64,000 nucleotides of DNA from Dastarcus helophoroides (taxonomy: Eukaryota; Arthropoda; Insecta; Coleoptera; Bothrideridae). The notes below the pieces were generated by a model that was given only the letters and a program-made list of their open reading frames with translations, was not told the DNA's origin and made no database searches. Positions 43,621-54,625 of the stretch are shown piece after piece (positions within the stretch are counted from its first letter, which is position 1; each line of letters begins with the position of its first letter). The stretch is from the NCBI GenBank assembly GCA_028583605.1, contig CM053325.1:47810987-47874986 (forward strand), given 5' to 3'. A program made the translations under genes and the position numbers.

Positions 43621-43920
43621 TAATATACTTCTATTTGGCGTCGTTTGTCCCTTTGTTTGTGTCAAAAAGGCGCGATGGATATATATGTTTGTCCTTTTCA
43701 AGGACAGAATATATTAACCAATCCCGCTTCTCGTCAGTTATCATTGTTGTCATTCATTTATTAGTGTTCCCGCCCATCTTATCATCTGTTCCAGCTATAA
43801 ATGAATGAATGCTTGCCCTTGAAAGAGTACGACATATACTTTCATCTCACCTTTTTGACAAAGCATTTTGTAGTGTCGATTATACACAACACGCCATATA
43901 GAAGTATTACATATATGATG
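43611..43920. mobile_element. MITE inserted in the third tRNA-like unit
   Basis: Tips CATATATGTAATATACTTC and, inverted, CATATATGTAATACTTCTAT. The interrupted unit resumes after it (GATCACATATTTTTAACTCT at about 43920), with GATCAC on both sides as probable duplication. Internal inverted stretch TGTCCTTTTCAAGGACA near 43690. No coding capacity. Confidence 0.7.
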
Positions 43921-43939
43921 ATCACATATTTTTAACTCT

Positions 43940-44040
43940 ACTTTATAACTTAGGCTTTGTATAGAATGAGTAGCTGATTGGATGAGAATGAGATGTAATA
44001 CTTATTTAAAAAAAGAAAGTCGAACTTGCTTATCAGCATC
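43940..44040 (-). mobile_element. LINE family A, 100-bp scrap
   Basis: GGCTTTGTATAGAATGAGTAG, shortened here, and AAAAAAAGAAAGTCGAACTTG match the thumb-region DNA of the copy at 2900-2960. Too short for coding analysis. Confidence 0.5.
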
Positions 44041-44049
44041 TTATATGCA

Positions 44050-45230
44050 TGTATGGTTATAATTTTCGAATATTTTTACCTCGAATACATTTTATATTAG
44101 GTATTTTTCACTTTCTGTAAAATCAGTAAATTTAGATTAAGTAAAATTGGAGTTGTTATCAAACAATTATTTAAAATATAATCAGGACATTTGTATATTC
44201 ATAATTGGATTTGTTAGCTATCGTAAGATTTTAGTGTAAGAAATCGTCAGATCGCCACTTGACCACCGGAAGCATGTGGACTGACCAGCGACCCCATTCT
44301 AACAATAAATCACATGTGGGTGTAAAATTTGGTGTTTTTAAGTAGTCTGTAGGTTTTGTACAAAGGAATATGCATCTCAGATTTCGGCGATGTCAGTTCA
44401 CTTAAAAAAGTCGTTAAGTTTTCATAAAAACGCGTTTCATTTATCGGAGGTATCAAGACCTGATAGTAATCCCAAACAGGGTTCAATATCTTAAAAGGCA
44501 CTTTGTAAATTGTGGTGTTGACAATAATTATGGATAAGGAGTTTGAGTCGATGCACATCGATTGGGGACCATGGTCAGTTTAAACTTAATCCTTCACCTC
44601 GATTGGGGACCAGCTTCTGAGAATGACCACCCTTCCATAATCTGCTACCTTAACTGGTTACCGACCGCAAAATATTTTTTCAATTACATATCCACGTGGA
44701 AATGTGTTCCTTAGATTTAAATAATTCTTTGGGCAATTATAATTCTATATTTCAAATCTTTGGCTTGTTCAAGCAGACGGCCCTATCTTTACAATTTTTT
44801 TTTTTGTATGTATAGCGAGAAGTTGGGCATTGGGCTCGGTGCGAGTTATTTAAAAAAAAAGCCCTGTATAAGGGCGAATTAAAATAGTATCAAACACATT
44901 ATTGCGCAAAACGTGATAGGAGAAAAATATAAAATAAAAATCCGATATTCAAAAAGTTAAAATGTATATTTTCAAAATTGATAAACAGAGAATCAATTCA
45001 GAAATTATTAAAATAAAAATCGTTATTATTATAAAATAAAAAAATTGTAAAATGTCGTCACATATTATATAAACTATTTAATTTGTACCACACGCATTAA
45101 ATAAAATCATACCTTGATAGTTTATTTGCTATCTTAATGTATACTTGTATACACTGCAATTTGGATATAATTAGGTGGACGGGCCTCAATCGATGTAGAG
45201 GATTAACTATCCCATCGAGGTCTAAAAGGT
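44050..45230. other. Intergenic DNA without recognisable gene
   Basis: AT-rich. CGATTGGGGACCA occurs twice about 50 bp apart near 44558 and 44612 but no larger structure was seen. Confidence 0.45.
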
Positions 45231-45231
45231 G

Positions 45232-45366
45232 AAGTGAAACTACTTTAGCTGCAAGACGGTTACCTGGCATAACCTACTCATACATAACATGTATACATAA
45301 TATGTTTGAGTATGTATGCGTATGTTATATCAGGTAATCGTCTTGCAGCGTAAGTAGTTTCGCTGT
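45232..45366. repeat. Hairpin of about 135 bp
   Basis: Arms about 45232-45290 and 45309-45366: AGTGAAACTACTTTAGCTGC and AAGACGGTTACCTGG are inverted in CAGGTAATCGTCTTGCAGCG and TAAGTAGTTTCGCT. The apex is rich in CATAC/GTATG. Looks like a small palindromic element; no target duplication assigned. Confidence 0.65.
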
Positions 45367-46099
45367 TTATATCGACTCTTGTACATGAATGGGTTCGTAT
45401 GAATAAGCTTGGATTTTTTTTTGTCTGCAATGTTTGTTGTAATTTTTGTTTTTTTTAACATTAGTATTGTGATTTTGATGCCAGTGAAATAATTTTTTCC
45501 TGACATTTTTAAATAACACATGTATTCTGTTCTGATGTTTAGAATGTAGGATTTTGTAAGTAATTATTTGTTATTATATACATAAAATAGATTTTGAGAT
45601 GTTTTTACTCAAAATGTTAAGGGTAAAAACATAGTGGAGCCGTTCATCTCGACGTTCATCTCACCGCTCAGCGATGTTAATTTAATTCTGTAGAATTATA
45701 TGAGTATAAACATACTCAGGCGGTTCACAAAGCCACGCATCTCGCCGCGCAACTCGCCACGACTAGACGAACAAAATAGTTTGTTTTGGGGGGTACAATT
45801 GCCTGAAACTCATTCTGTGATTGGTTCGCTCAAAACACTTCGGCCATGAGTGTATAATGCTTTAAGCCAGGGGTTCCCAACCTTTTTGTAGCCTAGAGCA
45901 CATTCTAAAATATCGGTAAAGTGGCGGGCACATATTTTTAATCTACAAACTCCTTCCATAACTTCTAATTTTCCCATAATTTATTTTCTAATTTGTAAAT
46001 AAATAATAAACAAAAATGTTTCAAAATAATAAATTATTATTCAAATTTCATACACACAGAGAAATGTATTTGCAAAACGTAAACAAAGTAAACAAAAAA

Positions 46100-47495
46100 C
46101 AAATACAAAGAATAGTTATTTATGATACAAGTGTTAAAAGTGACATTTTATTTTGTGAGTGGGGAGTATTGCGGAACGAGCGTAGCGAGTGGAGCAACCC
46201 CACGAACAAAATAAAATCGCTTTTAACAAGTGTATCATACAATATTTTTTGTAAAACTGTTAAATTAGAAGAGAAAATGATGTCCCTGGGGTTGAATTTT
46301 AGATTCATTGTTTGCGTGTTGAATTTGACATTTACATCTGACAATCAAGTCAGGTATTGGATAGAGTGTAACTAAGTAAAACAATTGTAAGTTGTTTAAT
46401 GTTAATTAGTAACCACAATTGAACCTGTCCTAAAATATTGTAGATTTTATGGCTAATAAACATGAATTTTGAAGAAAAGATTGGAAATTAAAGCAATTTT
46501 ATTATTCCATCTGATGTTGAAGAAACAGCAAATACATCAACTGAGATTTATTGCTCCATAAATCGGGACAAAAATATGATGGTATGAAATAAAGAATCTA
46601 GCGGATAACTTCACTAAAAATATATTTTTGGTTTACGCCGAAGGAAATTCTAAGTTATGGAATCTCTATGATAAAAGCTAGTTTTTAAATCAAACTAGGA
46701 TATAAGCAAGTATTAAAACCAGCGTACAAGATTTTTTTGAATGAAGCTCCAGACACCAAATATGCAGTAAAAAGTTGCGTCAGTTTTTGGATTATTTGGA
46801 GTCTGTCGCTCTCAAGAACTTTGTAAATTAACACTGGATGATATTGAAAAATCTTTGTTTTATATTATGAAGACTAAAAGCAACATCCGTCCTCGTTTTT
46901 GCACGGATTACTTTGGATAAATACCTCTGCAATTACTTCTCAGGAAAACTAAAATAAGTAACCGTTCAGATTGTAATAGTAATATTAATATTATAAATAA
47001 ATAATTTATAACTATTTTGAATGTTTTAATGTTTGGAAACACAATATTGTTGGACCAGTCCATTCAATCAAAAAAAATATCTTTCTAATTTTACCAGTAT
47101 AGCTTTCTATTTTATATTGCATATTGCTATATATCAGTGTTTCCTAAACAGTGGGTCACAACCCGGCAGCGGACCACAAAAATAAAATACCAGGCTGCAG
47201 AATTGTCTTCATACTCACAAATGATTAGTTCTTTCCAGCATTAAGATATAATTAAAACATCTTTTAGTGGGTGGCGAAGGGAAAATATTTAAAAAAACCG
47301 GGTTAGGGCAAAAAAAGTTTGGGAAACACTGCTATATTTACTTTTAACACTAGTGCGAAAAAACTTTTTCGCACTAGTGTTAAAAGTGTTTTTGTCACGT
47401 GTCATTATAAAAGTCAATTTTTAGTTCACTTATCAATGAACTAAAAATGTCACTTTTAATAACAGTTTTACAAAAAACATTTTATAAAAAATATA
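46100..47495 (+). mobile_element. Probable Crypton-like tyrosine recombinase element, degraded
   Basis: At about 46778-46920 the plus strand reads FGVCRSQELCKLTLDDIEKS and TKSNIRPRF, resembling the first catalytic box (Arg in G-x-x-R-x-x-E-L) of insect Crypton tyrosine recombinases. Upstream fragments in several frames (IPSDVEETANTSTEIY near 46500) may be its N-terminal part. Left end is a hairpin 46121-46239 with core GAACGAGCGTAGCGAG; the right end has a perfect 23-bp palindrome at 47340-47387 and TAACAGTTTTACAAAAAA, the inverse of TTTTTTGTAAAACTGTTA at 46245. No active gene. The family call rests mainly on one motif. Confidence 0.45.
47135..47331. mobile_element. hAT MITE, 197 bp, innermost insertion
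   Basis: Tips CAGTGTTTCCTAAAC and, inverted, CAGTGTTTCCCAAAC; flanks CTATATAT (47127-47134) and CTATATTT (47332-47339), an 8-bp duplication with one difference. Noncoding. Confidence 0.82.
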
Positions 47496-47506
47496 ATATC
47501 AATATG

Positions 47507-47760
47507 TCAAAGTGATCTTTGGCATTGCATATTATTGACCAGTGCTTCATAATTAGGAGAGTATGACGATAATACTGTTAGCAAACAATCATAAAGATGC
47601 TCATCGGTGAGTCGAGATCTTGATTTTATTAAGTTCATGTTTGAAAACAATGATTCGCATAAATATGTCGAACCGAAAAATGATTCAATTTTATATAATA
47701 TCGCAAACATACGAACGTATTTCATAAACCTAGGCACTCAAAAAAATTTAAACTCTAACA
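47507..47760 (-). pseudogene. hAT transposase, C-terminal dimerisation segment only
   Basis: Minus strand: RMFAILYKIESFFGSTYLCE, then SLFSNMNLIKSRSRLTDEHL and YDCL, the conserved hAT C-terminal dimerisation region. About 76 codons out of an expected 500-600; catalytic core lost. Ends just inside the right terminal repeat of the hAT element at 45868-47893, as expected for its gene. Confidence 0.8.
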
Positions 47761-48638
47761 AATAAAAAAAAAATAATTCACATTTTTAATTAATGTTTAT
47801 GAAAAAATTTTGTCTCTGTCGAATAGTGGCGGGCACATACGAATCGTTCCGCGGGCACCATGGCGCCCGCGGGCACGAGGTTGGGAACCCCTGCTTTAAG
47901 CTGTTGTCTTGTAGACCAGCAGTTATAAAAAGCTGCCTTTGAATTTGTAAAGAAGCAACAAAATTAACATTCTACGAAAAATGATTATTACATTTTAAAT
48001 TAAAATTGTTCTTTAGTCAACAAACTAAAATTTGATATACAGTGGGGTCCAAAAGTAACTTATAAATTCATTATTTACGTACTTAACAATTTATGAGTAA
48101 TATGCCCAAGGGGGGCTGCTACAGCCCCTATATTTACTATCGTCATATACAACAACAAGTTCTATTGTTATTTGTTATAAATATCTTACAAAATTTCATA
48201 TATAATAATTTTCACTCAATGTTTATATACTTCAAGTTATTTGAGATAATTGTATTTAAAAATTATTTGTTGGTCATACCTGTTTGAGGTAAATAATCGT
48301 TCCTAATTTCTGTAAATGATGTTATGTACAAACCCTTCTGTAATACCTGTAATATTCTAGGACAAAATATTTGCTACCACAGTTTGATTAACAAGTCAAC
48401 AAACTTTAAACTTGCACCATCCCTAGGTAAATTCTTGGGGATGATACAGTAATTATTTGTTATTTATCTTAGGGTAATGGGAGAAGTTTTCCTTTAAATA
48501 ACATTCAAAACTTAATATTACAGTCCGTTCATACGAACCAACCAAGTAAGTATTTGATTCACTGCGCAGCACGGAACTAATAAGTAGAAAAAGTAGAAAA
48601 CTTTTAAGTTAATTTCAATTGTCGGTATCTACTGTATC

Positions 48639-50546
48639 ATGAATAAAGATGTACTAATTGGGGAAGTGTTTCGAAAGCCTCAAATTTGGGACCAACGACA
48701 CAAATCTTACCATAATAGATGTATTTTGGACAAGTCTTGGATAGAAGTTGCTGGTAAATGTGGAGTTTCAGGTAAGTCATAGTTAGTTTGTAACGTAAAT
48801 AAAATATAGTGATACATACCACCAAATAATATATGTAGACAGAAAAAACGACTTTGTAACTTTAACACATATTATATACATATATTACTGAATATTTATA
48901 ATAATTTTGAATATTGTACCAATTTTCCACAATTATTAGAAATACTGCATTATTTTGTTTAAAAATGTAGCATTTATATATTAACAAAATATTCTTTAAA
49001 TAATTCCCTGGTTGAAGAAGCTTTTTCTGTGGTGCGGTTATTCCTTTTAGATGGCTGAACGTCAGTAAGTACAATATCCCTTGCTACGTCACCCTCGATG
49101 TCATTTATTATATTTTTCTTATCAATTATTGTATTGTGAAGTACATAGGCAGCTTTAATAATCATATCAGCTGTGCTCGGATGTGTCTCTATTGCCTTGC
49201 ATAATACCGCCCACTTCATACGCCCACTTCATTGTCAAAATTCCAAAACTGCATTCACCAGTTTTACGCGCTTTGGATAATTTTATATTGAATAGTTTAT
49301 TGTCTTCATTTAGATTATTTCTTGCATAAGGCTGCATCAGGTTCTTTAATAAAGGGTACGCTTCATCGCATATGAAAACGAAAGAAGCATTAATGTTTGA
49401 ATTTGGAAGACATTTCTCATTCGGGATATTCAGCTGATTTGTTTTCATTAATTTGTATAATTGTGAATGTCGAAATCTTCCGCCATCACTCTGTTTTCCA
49501 TATGCCCCAACTTCAATAAAAATAAATTTACAATTTGCATCGCTAACTGCTTGAAGTACTATTGAAAAATAATGTTTGTAGTTAAAAAACATTGTTCCGG
49601 ATCGTGTTGGACACTTTATTCGGATGTGTTTTCCATCAATTGCTCCGAGGCAATGTGAAAATTGCCACTTCTCATAAAAAGAGTTGGCAATTATGTTAAA
49701 CATTTCTTTTGTAGGCGGTTTCATATGCAAAGGTTGCAAGCATTCCCGTAATAGATAAGTTACTTCTTTAACGATTTTTGCAACAGCACTAGCTCCTAAT
49801 CGAAATGAAAACGCTATGCTTTTGAATGAATTTCCAGTAGCTAAAAACCTAAAAGAAGTAAATTAGTCTATTTCAAAATTTTATAATTCTTAAAATGATT
49901 GTATTATGATGCAGTTTTTTATTTTCTAGTTGAAACAACTAAGGAGACCTGGAAAATATTAAGGCAACAGTTCAAAGTACACTTTGACAAACTTCCTACT
50001 TTGCCATCTGGGTCAGCAGCTGCAGATGATGTCGAAGTCGAATGGCCATATTTTAAAAGCCTGATGTTTCTAAAAGATATTTTTAAAAAAAGACCAACAA
50101 GTGGTAACTTCTATGAAACCGAACAAGGTATTGTTCCTGAAACTAGAGTTGATGGCGAAAGTGACGAAGATGAGGAGGACGAAGAGAGATCAATTAGTGA
50201 TGGTGATATATCTCCACATAACACGGCGTCTTCTCAAACACCAATATTTAGTACTCCAAATAATGATCGTTCCAGATCCAAGGCAGTTCCAAAACACCAT
50301 AATCTGGGATATAGAAAGCGCCCAAATCAAACTGAAGTGATAGGGAATAGTTTATTAGAAATAGAACGAGAAAAAATGAAGATGAAAAGGGCCAAAGAAG
50401 CGTCAATTATGGAGAGAAACGATGAAGACGTGGCATTTTTTACATCCCTTTTGCCGCATGTGAGAAAATTATTGCCTCCAGAAAAGCTACTGTTTAGAAC
50501 GAAAGTTCAGCAATTGCTAATAAAGAGTGCTTATGGTACATGTTAA
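48639..50546 (+). CDS. Harbinger-encoded MADF/BESS DNA-binding protein (2 exons, 249 aa)
   Basis: Exon 1 48639-48771, exon 2 49930-50546, GT-AG intron of 1,158 bp, frame kept (phase 1). MADF domain across the junction: LIGEVFRKPQIWDQRHKSYH, SWIEVAGKCGV, TKETWKILRQQFKVHF, WPYFKSLMFLKDIF (residues about 5-95). An acidic middle (SDEDEEDEE) and a basic linker follow; the end has a BESS-type motif, EDVAFFTSLLPHVRKL to FRTKVQQLL. In PIF/Harbinger elements the second protein binds DNA and assists the transposase. The reading frame is fully open. Its intron contains the antisense transposase exon 2. A domesticated host role is conceivable but unsupported. Confidence 0.85.
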
Positions 50547-51000
50547 CAGAGTCGGCATCCTCTTCTGTACAACAAGAAATTACTTTTAGTAATAACAAAT
50601 CGTATACTATAATGCAGCCTAGCAATTTTGATCTTAATTGTTAAAAAAGCTACCCTTTTTGCATCTGTATGAAATAAATTATTAATGACCAAATAAATGA
50701 TGTATTTTTTCTTACCTGAGTGTTACTACCAATCTTTCTTCGACACTGATAGGCTGCTAATGTAAATTAGTGTACCGATTTTTGATTTTTGGTTCTCCCA
50801 TTTGTAAAATGTAATTAAATGTTATCTCAGTCATTCTTAAATATTGATAATATCGATCAGGATATCCTTTAAGTTGCTGGTACAAATGATAAAATTCACC
50901 AAGTCTAGAACGGTCTTGATTTAGGGGATGTACATTCCATTTTCGGTTTCCCTTTTCACAGCACTTGAAGAATCACTGTCACTGTCGAAATCTGTGAACA
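48974..51000 (-). pseudogene. PIF/Harbinger transposase (DDE_Tnp_4), inactivated
   Basis: Exon 1 about 51000-50716 (KWNVHPLNQDRSRLGEFYHL, LKGYPDRYYQYLRMTEI, PISVEERLVVTLR), donor GTAAG at 50715-50711, acceptor at 49850-49849, exon 2 49848-48974. Exon 2 starts FLATGNSFKSIAFSFRLGAS. Catalytic acids are present: D in LGAIDGKHIRI, D in GKQSDGGRF, E in KARKTGECSFGIL. Breaks: an in-frame TAG in NLH*QPIS (about 50764), a frame problem at the N-terminus (about 50945), and a 13-bp tandem duplication at 49208-49233 that shifts the frame just after GILTMKWA. The intron contains exon 2 of the MADF gene on the other strand. Confidence 0.85.
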
Positions 51001-51299
51001 TGTTGACTACCACTCAGTTACAATAAAACTGCCTAACGACTACAGAGATCAGTTTCAAGTGAACTTCTTCACTATGTTCTGCAGCATCTAGATTCGATGC
51101 GCAGCTAGCTGCCCGGCGAGATGAACGTCGGGATGAACGGCGAGATAAACGGCTCCACTATGTTTTTACCCTAACAGATGCCGAAAAGTGAAATACATGC
51201 ATCACGTTTTTTATGTCGAAGACTTTTTTTTAATTTCTCTTACCATTTCCCGTTATTCAACTGTTACATACATAGAAGGAGAAACGTAAAGGAGAGAAA

Positions 51300-51795
51300 A
51301 ACCTGAACAAACATCATACATTTTTTACAATTTCCACGTTTATCATTAAAACTTATGAAGTTGTTTTTATAATTTTCTCGATATTTTTTACGTCTCAATT
51401 TTTTCACGAAACTTTGTTTTAGATTTTAATTTTATAAGTTTTGAATTTCTTCCGAAACGTGAAAGTCCGAAGTTAAATCTTGAAATGTTTAACCTAAATA
51501 ATTATTTTTTTTAGTACTCCGATTAAAGTAGAAATTCGGGAGTAGAAAATCGAAATATCAAAAATAGTTTAATTTATGAAAAAGTGATTTTCAAAAGTTC
51601 AGCGTTACCCACGAAATGTTGGATATTTTTTCGAATCTTTGCTATTGAATTCAACATTTTGATTTTTCTAGAAATTGTTAGCTTTAGGGTTTTTTTTTTG
51701 GGAAAAAATCGAATTCTTGAGTTGAACATTGCAATTTCAAGGTAAAAGTCGAAAATTTGAAAATAAATTTGAAATTTCACGCATTATTTTTATTA
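51300..51795. repeat. AT-rich degenerate array, left part
   Basis: Phrases of the TTTTTCTCGAAATTTTGA kind, continuous in style with 55060-55430; the long-TIR element at 51796 appears to have inserted into one array. Confidence 0.5.
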
Positions 51796-52553
51796 TACAG
51801 GGTGTCTCGGAATTATGTTAAAATACTTTAACAGCAGATTCTTTGTCTAAAAATATGTTAAAAGTTTTATATAAATATATGTAGGGAAAAGATTCGTTTT
51901 CGACATACAAGGTGTCAAAGGTAAAATTGAAATGATGGGTTTTTGGTTGATTTTTTTGAAAAATGACAAGATACATATCTGAAATTTGACAAACCTATTT
52001 AGATTCTGATGCTCTATAAAACAAGTTGTACTCAGCTGGTAAAACTGGGGGGAGGGAGTGATAAAACTATTCCTAATTTTGTTATTTTCAATTTTTTTGA
52101 TATTTTAAACCTAAAACCTTTTAGTAGATACTTTTTTTACATAAAAAAGGTACTCCTAGCTTACGTTGATTCTGTATACGGTTTTTGAGTAAAATGCATT
52201 CAAAAAATGTATTGCATGTCTAGGAATTAATGTAAAAAAGGTCTAAAATGTAAGTGGGCCATGGAAACAAAAAAGTTAATTGTTAATATAATTTAAGTTT
52301 AGCGGCAAAACATTCAAGCAACTTTTTTCTTTGCTTTAATTTTAAAATTTTTTTAATTATGGGTTCAATCAATTTATTTTCGTATAGAGAATTAAGTAAT
52401 TTTAAATTTTTTATGGGTTCTGTAATAAGAACGCATTGGCTGCTCAAAGGGGGTATAAGAGAAGGTTTTCTTAAAAAAGAATACAGTATTATCTTATTTT
52501 TAAAATAAGCAGTCACTGCGTTTCAATACAGAACCTGTACACAACATGCATAT

Positions 52554-52927
52554 TGTTACGGGCTTATCGGTTCGAAATGATTACCACGTGTGAATTACAC
52601 CACTTTATTACCAAACTTAACTTGGATCATCACAATTTAACAATTAACTCACTTATTATTAACTTCTACTAACTCACTAACTACACTGACTCTAACTGAT
52701 TGACTCGAGGGAAAGCTGACCGCCTTCTATAGTTTTGGCCCCCGGCTTCTAGAACTTTTCGGCAGATAAGGCTTATCGTTTACCGAAATTTCTGGAACGC
52801 TTATCTGCCATTTGTTTCCATATCGCGGCCGCTTTCCCCTTATCAGATCCTTCTAGAAACTTTTTTTTATTACTAAATTATACAATTCTATTCTAAATTC
52901 TATTCCATCTATTTACATTGCGTTACA
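52554..52927 (-). mobile_element. Solo LTR, family 1, reverse copy
   Basis: On the minus strand it runs TGTAACGCAATG to CCCGTAACA, 374 bp. Exact 4-bp duplication ATAT at 52550-52553 and 52928-52931. Shares several blocks with 34673-35017 in opposite orientation. An AATAAAGTGG near its 3' end could be the LTR poly(A) signal. Confidence 0.82.
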
Positions 52928-53034
52928 ATATCACCTAATTCTCTATTCCAAAGTAAATCAATTGAACCCATGATTAACAGAATTTGAAAAATGAAACGAA
53001 AGAAAAAGTATTGCTTTAATGTTAAGACGTTTTT

Positions 53035-53670
53035 TTTTAAAGTTTAATCCACTCGCAAAGGGTAACCCCATTATGCTTTCAAAGCACTGCCGAGTAGGAT
53101 GCGGAAGCAAAGATAGATGGCGATGAACCGCCTTCTTAAACAAGGATAGGTTGTAATTTTTGGGGAAAATTCCTTTCGGTAACAAATTCCATAACTTGGA
53201 AGTTCTATAGAAAAAAGAGTCTTCGTAGACTGTCTAGTACGCCTAAAGAGTCTTGCCCTTGGGGGGATTAATCCTATTAGTTCCTGCGAGTATCTTCCAT
53301 GATAGTACTTGTAGAAAAGAGACAAGTCGCCAACCATAGGCATGTGCTCTAGTGTTTCGAGAGAATCGGTCAGACTCTCGTCATCAATTAGGCGAATCGC
53401 TCTTCTCTGAATTGAATCCAGGAGAGCTAAAGTGTGTTTTGGGGCTGAACTCCAAACATGAGAACAGTATTCTAGTGTTGGCCTAATTTAAGCTTTGTAT
53501 AGTGTTAATAGCTGAGCAGATGTAAAGTACTTTTTAGCTCTAAAAAGAAAGCCTAGATTCTGAGAGACCGATTTGGCAATGGCGCGCACATGATCGTCCG
53601 AAGAGAGGTTAGTGCTCGCATTCACTCCTAGGATAGATAGATTAGATCCCAACGGAAGGATTTTAAACTA
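53035..53670 (-). mobile_element. LINE family A, 3' tail, youngest-looking copy
   Basis: Minus-strand segments LSLFYKYYHGRYSQELIGLI, PPRARLFRRTRQS and, after a 60-bp deletion, YNLSLFKKAVHRHLSLLPHP. The 5' part (53340-53660) matches the thumb-region DNA at 2740-3040. A T-run at its left edge is the poly(A) tail read on the plus strand. Confidence 0.75.
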
Positions 53671-53894
53671 AAGTAATTTTGACAATTATCTTTTTTCCTC
53701 CCATGGCCCACTTACATTTAGACCTTTTTTATAGTAATTCCTAGACATGCAATACATTATTTGAATGCATTTTACTCGAAAGCGGTCTACTCTATCGAGG
53801 TAAGATAAGAGTACCTTTTTTATGTAAAAAGATCCCCACTAAAAGATTTTAGGCTTAAAATATCAAATAATTGAAAATAACAAAATTAATTAAA

Positions 53895-54625
53895 TTAATT
53901 TAATATATGACGTGCCATACTTTAAATGTGACAAAATGGGTTAAATGAACTGTTTTTTTATTTTTAAACAAAAAATTAATTATAGTTGCGATGCAACTGT
54001 TAATAATAACAATACAGTACCTAATTACGTAACAATAATTATTAAAAAACTAAAAATATTGCAACAAAGGGTGCTATATTTAAACTGTTATTAGTATAAT
54101 CTTAACGTGCATGCACCCATTTAAATGGCGTAATTCTATGAAAACGTGTAGACGTTTTAAAAATGTTGTCGGCAATTTTTACAAAAATTTTTTTAACATT
54201 GAATACTTATTCGTGTAACATGAAATATTTAACAATCTAACATTAGACATGACTCTCATAATTATGCACATTATCCGTTTTAAAATATTTAACTTCTAGG
54301 AAAGTCTAGAACTCACACTTGCGTATGAGTCATGGGAAAGTCGTCCTTATAATAAAGCCCTTAGAATGTTCTGAGAATTACGTAATTTAAAAGGAGTCAT
54401 GCACGTTACGATTATTAATAAATATTTCAATACTATACAGTTTGTTATAATATTTTTGATTTTTTAATAATAATGATTATTGCTTAGAAACTGTATTTTT
54501 GTATTATTAAAAGTTGCGACATTTTCACCGCCTACTATAATTTTTTTTGTTTAAAAATAAAAAATCAGTTCATTTAACCCACTTTGCCACATTTGAAGTA
54601 TGGCATGTTATACATCAAATTAATC
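53895..54625. mobile_element. MITE with TIRs of about 75 bp
   Basis: Arms share GTGCCATACTTTAAATGTGA / CATGCCATACTTCAAATGTG and GGGTTAAATGAACTG, then TTTTTTATTTTTAAACA. Inner parts are further inverted (TAATAATAACAATACAGTA and TACTGTTTC-like). Bounded by AATTAATTT on both sides. It splits the right arm of the element at 51796-55059. Confidence 0.7.

Larger units (their letters stand above)
45868..47893 (-). mobile_element. hAT element nested in the Harbinger
   Basis: Tips CAGGGGTTCCCAACC and its exact inverse GGTTGGGAACCCCTG; perfect 8-bp duplication CTTTAAGC at 45860-45867 and 47894-47901. Subterminal GTGGCGGGCACATA occurs on both sides. Only the transposase C-terminus remains (47507-47737, minus). 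The middle is replaced by a Crypton-like remnant and a small hAT MITE. Confidence 0.92.
45621..51171. mobile_element. Complete PIF/Harbinger transposon enlarged by nested insertions
   Basis: Terminal repeats GGGTAAAAACATAGTGGAGC on both ends (right one inverted), continuing CGTTCATCTCG; TAA duplication at 45618-45620 and 51172-51174, the PIF/Harbinger target. It carries the superfamily's two genes: a DDE transposase (minus, 48974 to about 51000, broken) and a MADF/BESS DNA-binding protein (plus, 48639-50546, open). A hAT element with its duplication accounts for about 2.03 kb, so the original length was near 3.5 kb. Confidence 0.92.

Noticed and set aside
46016..46375. Open frame of 119 codons on the plus strand
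   Set aside because: It runs through a hairpin (46121-46239) whose two arms would encode unrelated peptides; no family resemblance.
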